Assembly (NCBI GenBank): GCA_018815245.1
Contig: JAHIXK010000005.1
Coordinates: forward strand, 62,001-126,000
From: Gammaproteobacteria bacterium
Lineage (GTDB): Bacteria; Pseudomonadota; Gammaproteobacteria; Burkholderiales; Burkholderiaceae_B
Length of the DNA stretch: 64,000 bases
Reading direction: 5' to 3'
This document shows, piece after piece, positions 9,057 through 17,344 of this stretch. The position numbers were made by a program, and so were the translations under genes. Positions within the stretch are counted from its first letter, which is position 1. Every line of letters begins with the position of its first letter. The notes below the pieces were generated by a model. It had not been told where the DNA came from and made no database searches. It saw nothing but the letters and a program-made list of their open reading frames with translations.

Positions 9057-10400
9057 ATGGGTGTTGTTGAAATTGGCCTGATCTACACGGCCCTCACCTT
9101 GGTGCTCCTGTTCTCGGGGATGCCCATCGCATTTGCGCTGGGATCCTCGGCAGTGATCATCATGTATTTTTTCATGCCTGCAACCAATATTCATCTGATT
9201 GCAGAAACCATCTTTGGGGAACTGGACAACTTTACCCTGCTGACCATTCCGCTGTTCATCTTGATGGGGGCTGCCATCGGTAAAACCCGAGCGGCGGTGG
9301 ACCTGTATGAGTCAGCTTACCGCTGGTTGTACCGCATGCCAGGCAGTTTGGGCGTGGCCAACGTTGCAGGTTGCACCATTTTCGCAGCCTTGTGTGGCTC
9401 AAGCCCGGCAACCTGCGCAGCCATTGGCGGCATGGGCATTCCTGAAATGCGCAAGCGTGGTTACAGTGGTGCTCTGGCTTCCGGCCTGATTGCGGCAGGT
9501 GGCACTTTGGGCATTCTGATTCCGCCCAGCATCACCTTGATTATTTATGGGGTGATGGCCGAGCAGTCTATTGGCAAGCTGTTCATTGCCGGTATTATTC
9601 CCGGGATTTTGCTGGCCGTGCTGTTCTCTGCCTGGGTGGTGTTCAAGTTCATTCGTGATCGCCACGCCTGGATGAAAACAGCCAGCCCGGCAGAAATTGC
9701 CAAAGTTGCACAGAAAGAGCACTTCACCTGGAAGGAAAAAATGGAGTCGCTGCCGCGCCTCTTGCCGTTCCTCTTGCTGATCGGCTTGATCATGGGCGCA
9801 ATGTATGGCGGCTTCGGAACACCTTCTGAAGTGGCTGGCGTGGGTGCTGTGGCCGCGTTGATTCTGGTCATTGCGTTGTACCAGTGTTACCGGTGGAAAG
9901 ACCTGAAAGCGATTTTCACGGGCACTGCCAAAGAAAGCTGCATGGTCATGATGATCATTGCCATGTCTTTCCTGTTCACCTATGTGATGAGCTATTTGAG
10001 AATTAGCCAAAGCATGGCTGAATGGCTTGTTGCACTGGAGTTGTCGAAGTGGGCCTTGTTGTTCTGGGTGAATATGTTGTTGCTGGTGTTGGGTTTCTTC
10101 CTGCCACCAGTGGCGATCATTTTGATGATCACGCCGGTTATTCTGCCTCCTATTTTGGCTGCTGGTTTCGACCCAATCTGGTTCGGCATCATTTTGACCA
10201 TCAACATGGAACTGGGCTTGATCACGCCACCCGTGGGCTTGAACCTGTTCGTGATCAACGGCATTGCACCAGACATCAAGTTCGGTGAGATTTTTGAAGG
10301 CATTGTGCCATTCATTCTGATCATTGCGGCTTACATTGTATTGCTGGCGGTGTTTCCAGACATCGTGATGTTCTTGCCCGACATGTTCTACGACTATTAA
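9057..10400 (+). CDS. dctM: TRAP transporter large permease, DctM type
   Basis: GSSPATCAAIGGMGIPEMRKRGYSGALASGLIAAGGTLGILIPPSI motif. Confidence 0.93.
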   Translation: MGVVEIGLIYTALTLVLLFSGMPIAFALGSSAVIIMYFFMPATNIHLIAETIFGELDNFTLLTIPLFILMGAAIGKTRAAVDLYESAYRWLYRMPGSLGVANVAGCTIFAALCGSSPATCAAIGGMGIPEMRKRGYSGALASGLIAAGGTLGILIPPSITLIIYGVMAEQSIGKLFIAGIIPGILLAVLFSAWVVFKFIRDRHAWMKTASPAEIAKVAQKEHFTWKEKMESLPRLLPFLLLIGLIMGAMYGGFGTPSEVAGVGAVAALILVIALYQCYRWKDLKAIFTGTAKESCMVMMIIAMSFLFTYVMSYLRISQSMAEWLVALELSKWALLFWVNMLLLVLGFFLPPVAIILMITPVILPPILAAGFDPIWFGIILTINMELGLITPPVGLNLFVINGIAPDIKFGEIFEGIVPFILIIAAYIVLLAVFPDIVMFLPDMFYDY

Positions 10401-10413
10401 AAGCAGTACCCCT

Positions 10414-10441
10414 GCAGGCTGCGTTTGATTGCGCAGCCTGC
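10414..10441 (+). promoter_or_regulatory. intercistronic hairpin between dctM and mdcA
   Basis: GCAGGCTGCG / CGCAGCCTGC perfect 10-bp stem. Confidence 0.65.
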
Positions 10442-10463
10442 GCCAAAATTCAAGGAAACAACA

Positions 10464-12119
10464 ATGAGCATGACCAACACCGCATGGCGCCAAGGGCAAC
10501 AATCCAAGGCAGCCCGGTTGGCCAGCGCTTCCCGCTTTGCCCAAGGCAAGGTGGTGAAAGCAGACCAAACCGTGGCCTTGCTTGAAAGTGTGATTCAGCC
10601 CGGCGACAGGGTTTGCCTGGAAGGCAACAACCAGAAACAGGCTGATTTTCTGGCGCAATGTTTGGCCAAAGTAAACCCGCAACAGGTGCATGATTTGCAC
10701 ATGCTGCAATCGGTGGTGGCCTTGCCTGAACACACCGCCTTGTTCGACAAAGGTATTGCGAAGGAAATTGATTTTTCATTTTCCGGCCCGCAAGGCGCGC
10801 GGCTAGCCAATCTGGTTGCGGCTGGAAAAATCAAGATCAACGCCATTCACACTTACCTGGAATTGTTTGGTCGCTACTTTGTGGATTTAACGCCCAATGT
10901 GGCGTTGATTGCGGCTGAAGCCGCCGATGCACAGGGCAATTTGTACACCGGGCCGAACACCGAAGACACCCCCGCCATTGTGGAAGCCGCTGCATTCAAA
11001 AACGGCATTGTGATTGTGCAGGTCAATGAAATACGCGACACGCTGCCACGCGTGGATGTGCCCGCAGACTGGGTTGATTTCGTGATTCATGCACCGCGCC
11101 CGAATTACATCGAGCCGCTGTTCACGCGCGACCCCGCACAAATTTCAGAAATTCAGGTGTTGATGGCCATGATGGTGATCAAAGGCATCTACGCAGAATA
11201 CGGTGTGAAGCGTTTGAACCACGGCATTGGGTTCGACACCGCAGCCATTGAATTGTTGTTGCCCACCTATGGCGAGCAACTGGGTTTGAAAGGGAAAATT
11301 TGCACCAACTGGGCACTGAACCCACACCCCGCACTGATACCGGCGATTGAAGCAGGTTTTGTGCAAAGTGTGCACAGTTTTGGCAGTGAACTGGGCATGG
11401 AAAAATACATTGCCGCAAGGCCCGATGTGTTTTTCACCGGCAACGACGGCAGCATGCGTTCGAACCGTGCGTTTTGCCAAGCTGCAGGCCACTACGCCTG
11501 CGACTTGTTCATTGGTTCAACCCTGCAAATTGACACCTTCGGCAACAGCAGCACCGCCACCAAAGGGCGAATTGCCGGCTTTGGCGGCGCACCGAACATG
11601 GGTGCAGACGCTCGTGGCCGCCGCCACGAAAGTGAAGCCTGGGTGAAGGCGGGCCGCGAAGCGCAGGCCAACCCCAAACACATGCCGCGCGGCCGCAAGC
11701 TGGTGGTACAGATGGTGGAAACTTTCCGCGAACACATGGCCCCCGCTTTTGTTGAGCGTCTGGATGCCTGGGACCTGGCCGACAGCATGGGCCTGAACAA
11801 CCCGCCCGTGATGATTTTTGGTGATGACGTAACGCACATTGTGACCGAGGAAGGCATTGCGAATTTGCTGTTGTGTCGTGGTGAAGAAGAGCGCGAGCAA
11901 GCCATTCGTGGTGTGGCTGGTTACACCGAAGTGGGCATGGCGCGAGACAAGAAAAAAGTGGAAGAACTTCGCGCACGCGGCGTGATTCGCCGTGCCGAAG
12001 ATTTGGGCATTGCACGCCGCGACGCCACGCGCGACCTGCTGGCTGCAAAAACTGTGAAAGACCTGGTGCGTGCTTCCGGCGGTTTGTACAACCCGCCAAG
12101 CCGTTTCCGTAACTGGTAA
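10464..12119 (+). CDS. mdcA: malonate decarboxylase alpha subunit (malonate:ACP transferase)
   Basis: CoA-transferase-like sequence in ordered mdcACDEGBH cluster. Confidence 0.95.
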   Translation: MSMTNTAWRQGQQSKAARLASASRFAQGKVVKADQTVALLESVIQPGDRVCLEGNNQKQADFLAQCLAKVNPQQVHDLHMLQSVVALPEHTALFDKGIAKEIDFSFSGPQGARLANLVAAGKIKINAIHTYLELFGRYFVDLTPNVALIAAEAADAQGNLYTGPNTEDTPAIVEAAAFKNGIVIVQVNEIRDTLPRVDVPADWVDFVIHAPRPNYIEPLFTRDPAQISEIQVLMAMMVIKGIYAEYGVKRLNHGIGFDTAAIELLLPTYGEQLGLKGKICTNWALNPHPALIPAIEAGFVQSVHSFGSELGMEKYIAARPDVFFTGNDGSMRSNRAFCQAAGHYACDLFIGSTLQIDTFGNSSTATKGRIAGFGGAPNMGADARGRRHESEAWVKAGREAQANPKHMPRGRKLVVQMVETFREHMAPAFVERLDAWDLADSMGLNNPPVMIFGDDVTHIVTEEGIANLLLCRGEEEREQAIRGVAGYTEVGMARDKKKVEELRARGVIRRAEDLGIARRDATRDLLAAKTVKDLVRASGGLYNPPSRFRNW

Positions 12120-12130
12120 GGGGTTTTATC

Positions 12131-12454
12131 ATGAGCATGGAACAACTGAAATACAACTTGCCCAGCAAGGCCCAGCAAGCACAGCGCGACGCAATTCTGG
12201 TGGGTGTTACCGCCAGTGGCAACTGCGAAGTACTGCTTGAAAAAGGCGATGACCCTGCGCATTGCGCGGTGGACATTCAAACCTCGGCCCGTGGCTTTGG
12301 CCCAATTTGGCAAGCGGTGCTGAGCGACTTTGCCGAGCGCAAAAGTGCGGGTGGCCTGAAAATTGAAATTCATGACGTGGGTGCCACGCCTGCCGTGGTC
12401 AGCCTGCGCCTGGACCAAGCCCTTGAGGCGTGGGAGAACGAACATGGTCAATAG
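12131..12454 (+). CDS. mdcC: malonate decarboxylase acyl carrier protein (delta)
   Basis: Size, position and sequence (GNCEVLLEKGD...VDIQTSARGFGPIW). Confidence 0.93.
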   Translation: MSMEQLKYNLPSKAQQAQRDAILVGVTASGNCEVLLEKGDDPAHCAVDIQTSARGFGPIWQAVLSDFAERKSAGGLKIEIHDVGATPAVVSLRLDQALEAWENEHGQ

Positions 12455-13343
12455 TTTTCTGGAAGCCGGCGCACGCGATCGTGTACACGGCATTTGTGAT
12501 GCAGGCAGTTTTCAGGAAATCCTGAAACCTTCCGACCGCATTAGCAGCCCGCACATGGCGCTGTTGGAACAACCTGTTGCTTTCGACGATGGCGTGGTGA
12601 TTGGTCGTGCCACCCTGGGTGGTGCACCGGTGCTGGTGGTTGCGCAGGAAGGCGAATTTCTGGGCGGTGCCATTGGCGAAGTGCACGGTGCAAAAATTAC
12701 CGCCTTGATTGCCAAAGCAATTGAGGAAAAGCCACGTGCTGTGTTGCTGATTTTCGAAAGTGGTGGCGTGCGTTTGCATGAAGCCAATGCGGGCTTGATT
12801 GCGGTGTCTGAAATTATGCGGGCCGTCTGTTCAGCCCGTGCACAGGGCGTGCAATTCATCGGTTTGATTGGTGGGTCCGCAGGTTGTTTCGGTGGCACTG
12901 GCTTGATTGCCCGCTGTTGCGATGTGCTGATCATGTCGGAAGAAGGGCGCTTGGCCATGTCTGGTCCCGAGGTGATTGAAACCGTGTACGGCGTGGAAGA
13001 ATTCGATTCACGCGACCGCGCACTGGTGTGGCGCGTCAGTGGCGGCAAGCACCGCTACGTGATGGGCGATGTTCAGGCATTGGTGGCTGACGAGGTGGAG
13101 GCATTCCGCAGTGCGGCCATGGATGCCCTGGACACTGGCAAAGTGAATTTTGATTTGCAAAGCCTGGAGGCCGAACACGCCATGCTGACGCAGCGCCTTG
13201 CGCAGTTCGGCGACTGCCGCGATGCAAAGGAAATTTGGCAGCGCCTGGGGCTGCCCAGCGCAGAGGAACTGGCCTTGATGCCAGCCGATGAATTTGTAAG
13301 CACAACCGCCAGCGCACGCAATGTGGCCAAGGGGGCACGATGA
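12444..13343 (+). CDS. mdcD: malonate decarboxylase beta subunit (carboxylase-like)
   Basis: Carboxyltransferase fold motifs; overlaps mdcC stop. Confidence 0.93.
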   Translation: MVNSFLEAGARDRVHGICDAGSFQEILKPSDRISSPHMALLEQPVAFDDGVVIGRATLGGAPVLVVAQEGEFLGGAIGEVHGAKITALIAKAIEEKPRAVLLIFESGGVRLHEANAGLIAVSEIMRAVCSARAQGVQFIGLIGGSAGCFGGTGLIARCCDVLIMSEEGRLAMSGPEVIETVYGVEEFDSRDRALVWRVSGGKHRYVMGDVQALVADEVEAFRSAAMDALDTGKVNFDLQSLEAEHAMLTQRLAQFGDCRDAKEIWQRLGLPSAEELALMPADEFVSTTASARNVAKGAR

Positions 13344-14065
13344 ACCGGGACCAGGTGTTAAACGCCCTGTTTGGTGAAAGCTGGAAAGCAGAACACCTTG
13401 AAGCAGATCATTTTTATGGCCGCGCCAGTGTGGGCAATCAGGAGGTGACCGTGATTGGTACCTCCGAGAAAGCCGAAGTAGGTGCCGACATGGCATTGAC
13501 CATGGCGCGCGTGGTGATTCAAACCATCAAGGAACGTGCGGGTGAACCGATTGTGTTCTTGCTCGACACCCAAGGGCAGCGCCTTCGCCGCCGCGATGAA
13601 TTGATGGGTCTGAATGGCTACATGGCGCACTTGGCCAAGGCGGTTGAACTGGCACGCCAGCGTGGCCACGTGATTGTCAGCGTGGTGTACGGCGAAGCGG
13701 TCAGTGGTGGTTACATCAGCACCGGCATGATGGCCGATGCATGCTATGCACTGGCCGATGCGGAAATCAAGGTGATGAATTTGCCAGCCATGGCGCGCAT
13801 TACCAAAATTCCACTGGAACACTTGCAAGAACTGGCCAAGCAGTCGCCCGTGTTCTCGCCGGGGGTGGAAAATTATTTGCGCATGGGTCACCTGGATGCG
13901 GTGTGGGAAGGCGATTACAGCACACAACTGGCGGCTTCAATTTCTGAATTGCAAGCAAAGTCGCGTGCAGAAATTGCAGTCGATTCCCGCATTGCCCGTG
14001 GCGTAGAACGTGGTGGCAGAAAAGCAGCAGGCGTGGTAATTGAGCGCGTGCTGGGCCATGCATGA
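13340..14065 (+). CDS. mdcE: malonate decarboxylase gamma subunit
   Basis: VFLLDTQGQRLRRRDELMGLNGYMAHLAKAVELARQRGHVIVSVVYGEAVSGG. Confidence 0.93.
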   Translation: MNRDQVLNALFGESWKAEHLEADHFYGRASVGNQEVTVIGTSEKAEVGADMALTMARVVIQTIKERAGEPIVFLLDTQGQRLRRRDELMGLNGYMAHLAKAVELARQRGHVIVSVVYGEAVSGGYISTGMMADACYALADAEIKVMNLPAMARITKIPLEHLQELAKQSPVFSPGVENYLRMGHLDAVWEGDYSTQLAASISELQAKSRAEIAVDSRIARGVERGGRKAAGVVIERVLGHA

Positions 14066-14759
14066 CACGGTGATGGGTTCCTTCAATCGTCATGATCTGG
14101 TGTGGTTAAAACTGGATGCCGTCAAGCACGCAGAGTATGCGGGGCCAGCCCTCATGGAGCCCCTGCGTGCCTTGTCGCTCTTGCACCGCTGGGTGCTGGG
14201 CAACTACCCCCTGATTGTGGCCCGGCAAAACGATGTGCCGCAGGGCTGCTTGCGTGTGGGCCTTGCCGAACCTGCTTCGTGGGGCAAGCGCCGCTTGGCG
14301 TATCTGGTCAACGTGGACAACATTGAACGCCACCAGTCTGGCCCTTTGCTTGGGGATGTCGTTCAACGCTTGCCACAACCATGGCAAGCGGGTGCCTCAG
14401 CATTGGCGGCCGGTGTGAAGGAATTGGGTGTATCTGCGCATGTGTACGGGTCCACGGCCATTGAGGTGCTCACCAGCTTGCCTTGCATCACCGCAAACTC
14501 GGATCTTGATGTGTTGTTCAAACCCGCAGACTGGGCAGCTGCCAAAGCCCTGTGTGTTCGTTTGAATCAGTTGCGTCTGACACATCCTGAATTCAAGGTG
14601 GATGGCGAGGTATTAAACCCCGCAGGCGATGCCGTGCATTGGCTGGAGTTAAGCCAGCAACGCATTCAATTGCTGGCCAAGTCGAATCAAGTGGTGCGCT
14701 TGATCGACCCTGACGAATATCAAGGTGCATTTCATCGCGTTCAACGGAGCGCAGCATGA
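14058..14759 (+). CDS. mdcG: malonate decarboxylase holo-ACP synthase (phosphoribosyl-dephospho-CoA transferase)
   Basis: MdcG-like, position in operon; overlapping starts/stops. Confidence 0.88.
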   Translation: MHDTVMGSFNRHDLVWLKLDAVKHAEYAGPALMEPLRALSLLHRWVLGNYPLIVARQNDVPQGCLRVGLAEPASWGKRRLAYLVNVDNIERHQSGPLLGDVVQRLPQPWQAGASALAAGVKELGVSAHVYGSTAIEVLTSLPCITANSDLDVLFKPADWAAAKALCVRLNQLRLTHPEFKVDGEVLNPAGDAVHWLELSQQRIQLLAKSNQVVRLIDPDEYQGAFHRVQRSAA

Positions 14760-15622
14760 AGCAATTGATGCTGCAAATCGATGCCTTGGCCTGCGATGCA
14801 TTGCGTCAGGAAGTGATGCTGGAAAACAAGCCGGGGCTGGTGTGCCCCAGCCGAAACGGCAGCCATGCCGACATGAATTGCGCCACGTTCCAGACCAGCA
14901 TCGATGCCTTGCAGGGATATTTTGGCGCATGTTTTAAAACGGGCCTGGATGGCAAGGAATTTCGCGACTTGCAGCGTTTGGGTGTGGTGGCAGAAAAAGC
15001 CATGTTCAGCGCCACGCTTGGGGTGAATACCCACAAAGGCGCCATCTTCCTGATGGGCTTGCTGGCGGGTGCTGCGGGTGCGCAGTACCGCGAACATGGC
15101 TGCCTTGAGCCCATGCGCCTGGGGCGCCTGGTGGCTGCGAAATGGGGCGTGAACATTTTGTTGGCGGGTGTGCAGCCCGGTGTGCAGCCCACACATGGCA
15201 GGCACGTTAAAAATGCATTTGGCCTACCCGGTGCCCGCGAACAGGCCGCGCAAGGTTTCCCGGTGTTGTTTGCCACAACCGTGCCCCAGTTGCGCTGGGC
15301 ATTGTCTGAAGGTGTCAACAAAGAACAGGCCAACTTGCACGCCTTGGTGTGCACCATGGCCAAACTGCCCGACACAAACCTGGCCCACCGTGGCGGCCTG
15401 AAAGGCCTGCGATGGGCGCAACGTCGGGTTGAGCAGTTCCTCGCCGGTGGTGGCGTGTTTGCCCCTGCCTGGCGGCGTAACGCGGTAGCCATGTGCAGTG
15501 AATTCGAATCGCGCTGGTTAAGCCCGGGCGGCAGCGCCGACCTGCTCTCGGCCGCGCTGTTTGTGCAGTCCCTCGCTGCCTTGAATACAAAGTTTTCGCA
15601 ACCTGTGGAGTTTAACCGGTGA
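14756..15622 (+). CDS. mdcB: triphosphoribosyl-dephospho-CoA synthase MdcB
   Basis: VCPSRNGSHADMNCATFQTSIDAL and LGVNTHKGAIF motifs of CitG/MdcB. Confidence 0.92.
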   Translation: MKQLMLQIDALACDALRQEVMLENKPGLVCPSRNGSHADMNCATFQTSIDALQGYFGACFKTGLDGKEFRDLQRLGVVAEKAMFSATLGVNTHKGAIFLMGLLAGAAGAQYREHGCLEPMRLGRLVAAKWGVNILLAGVQPGVQPTHGRHVKNAFGLPGAREQAAQGFPVLFATTVPQLRWALSEGVNKEQANLHALVCTMAKLPDTNLAHRGGLKGLRWAQRRVEQFLAGGGVFAPAWRRNAVAMCSEFESRWLSPGGSADLLSAALFVQSLAALNTKFSQPVEFNR

Positions 15623-16539
15623 GTCTGTGCGTGCTGTGCCCGGGGCAGGGCAGCCAATCCACCGACATGTTGCCGCGCCTGCTGGCAGAACCGTTGCTTG
15701 CCAGTCATTTGCAACAGTTGATCAGCGGGTTGCCCTTTGATGCATTGGCGATTTCGCAAGACATGTCACGCTGTTTTTTGAACGAGTATGCGCAACCCTT
15801 GATTGTGGCTGCCGGTGCCGCTGTGTCTCAGGCATTGAAATCGCAGGGTGTTCACATTGATTTGAGTGCGGGTTACAGCATCGGTGAATTGACCGCCCAT
15901 GTGGTGGCTGGCAGTGTGTGCGCCAGCGATGCGCTTCGATTGGCCACAGCGCGCGCACGTTACATGGACAAAGCCGCACCGCCGGCACACGGCATGATGG
16001 CTGTCAAAGGTGTGGGGCTGGACACATTGAATTTGATTGCGCAGAAACATGGCTTGAAAATGGCAATAGTGAACGACGAGCAACATGCCGTGTTGGCCGG
16101 CAGTACTGCTGTGATGAAGTCGATTTGCAAGGACATGGAGCGCGATCTGGGTGCGCACGTGGTGCATTTGAATGTGTCGGTGCCTTCGCACACGCCCTGG
16201 CTGGCAAATGCCACTGTGGCCTTTCGTGGCGCGCTTGAGCAAACCAGCTGGAAGCACTTTGATTGCCCTGTACTTAGCGCACTGGACGGCAGCCCCGTGG
16301 ATTCGCAAAGCCATGCGATTGATTGCCTGTCACGCCAAATTTCAGAACCCTTGCAATGGGCCAGAACACTGGAGCTGAGTGCTGAAATGGGTGCCAGGGC
16401 ATACTTTGAAATTGGCCCCGGCAACACGCTGACCCGCATGGTACGCGAACGTTTTCCACATGTGCAGGCGCGTTCGCTGTCGGAATTTCAAACCTTCGAC
16501 GGCGCTTTGAACTGGCTGGGAGACATCGTTGTTCGCTGA
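15619..16539 (+). CDS. mdcH: malonate decarboxylase subunit epsilon (malonyl-CoA:ACP transacylase)
   Basis: CPGQGSQ and AGYSIGELTAHVVAG acyltransferase motifs; GTG start overlapping mdcB stop. Confidence 0.92.
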   Translation: MSLCVLCPGQGSQSTDMLPRLLAEPLLASHLQQLISGLPFDALAISQDMSRCFLNEYAQPLIVAAGAAVSQALKSQGVHIDLSAGYSIGELTAHVVAGSVCASDALRLATARARYMDKAAPPAHGMMAVKGVGLDTLNLIAQKHGLKMAIVNDEQHAVLAGSTAVMKSICKDMERDLGAHVVHLNVSVPSHTPWLANATVAFRGALEQTSWKHFDCPVLSALDGSPVDSQSHAIDCLSRQISEPLQWARTLELSAEMGARAYFEIGPGNTLTRMVRERFPHVQARSLSEFQTFDGALNWLGDIVVR

Positions 16540-16540
16540 A

Positions 16541-17344
16541 ATGTTTACTGTGGATACGGTGTCGGCTTACATTGCAATTGGAATTGTTGCCGGCTTTCTG
16601 GCGGGTTTGCTGGGTGTGGGTGGTGGCAGCGTGCTGGTGCCCGCGCTGGTGTGGGCGTTCGAGCTGGCTGTGTTGCCAGAACAGTGGGTTTTCAGGCTGG
16701 CACTGGGCACTTCCATGGCCACCATTCTGTTCACATCGGTGTCCAGCGTCCGGTCGCACCACCTGCATGGCGCAGTGCGCTGGGATGTGGTGAAAAATTT
16801 CATTCCCGGAATTTTATTGGGCACCTTGTTCGGCACCTTTCTGGCGCGGCACGTGTCGTCGAATTTTCTGGTGGGTTTCTTTGCGCTGTTCATGGGCAGC
16901 GTGTCGTTTCAAATGATTTCGGAATACAAGCCCAAACCTGGCAGGCTGCTGCCGGGCAAGTGGGGGCAATTTTCCGTGGCAACTTTCATTGGTACCGCGT
17001 CATCACTGGTGGCAGTGGGCGGTGGGGCACTCACCGTGCCGTTTCTGGCTTGGTGCAATGTGCCCATCAAGAAAGCAATTGGCACTGCTTCTGCCATGGG
17101 TTTCCCAATTGCCGTGGGCGGCACCATCGGGTTTGTGTTCAACGGCTGGACAGCACCCGGCTTGCCCGTGGGCAGCCTGGGCTTTGTTTACCTGCCTGCC
17201 TTGCTGTTCACGGTGGTGGCGTCTGTGCTGGTTGCGCCCCTGGGTGCCAAGGCCGCGCATGTGCTGCCAGCCGATTTGTTGAAAAAAGTATTTGCAGTGG
17301 TGCTGTTTGTTATTGCTGTGAATATGGTTCGGGGGCTTTTGTAG
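16541..17344 (+). CDS. sulfite exporter TauE/SafE family permease
   Basis: GIVAGFLAGLLGVGGGSVLVPAL repeated half-motif and GTASSLVAVGGGALTVPFL. Confidence 0.9.
   Translation: MFTVDTVSAYIAIGIVAGFLAGLLGVGGGSVLVPALVWAFELAVLPEQWVFRLALGTSMATILFTSVSSVRSHHLHGAVRWDVVKNFIPGILLGTLFGTFLARHVSSNFLVGFFALFMGSVSFQMISEYKPKPGRLLPGKWGQFSVATFIGTASSLVAVGGGALTVPFLAWCNVPIKKAIGTASAMGFPIAVGGTIGFVFNGWTAPGLPVGSLGFVYLPALLFTVVASVLVAPLGAKAAHVLPADLLKKVFAVVLFVIAVNMVRGLL

Noticed and set aside
9399-10733. 444-aa minus-strand ORF opposite dctM/mdcA
   Set aside because: Shadow ORF antisense to confidently assigned dctM; His/Gln-rich low-complexity translation, no motifs
14806-15759. 317-aa minus-strand ORF opposite mdcB/mdcH
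   Set aside because: Antisense to well-supported mdc genes; no recognisable domain
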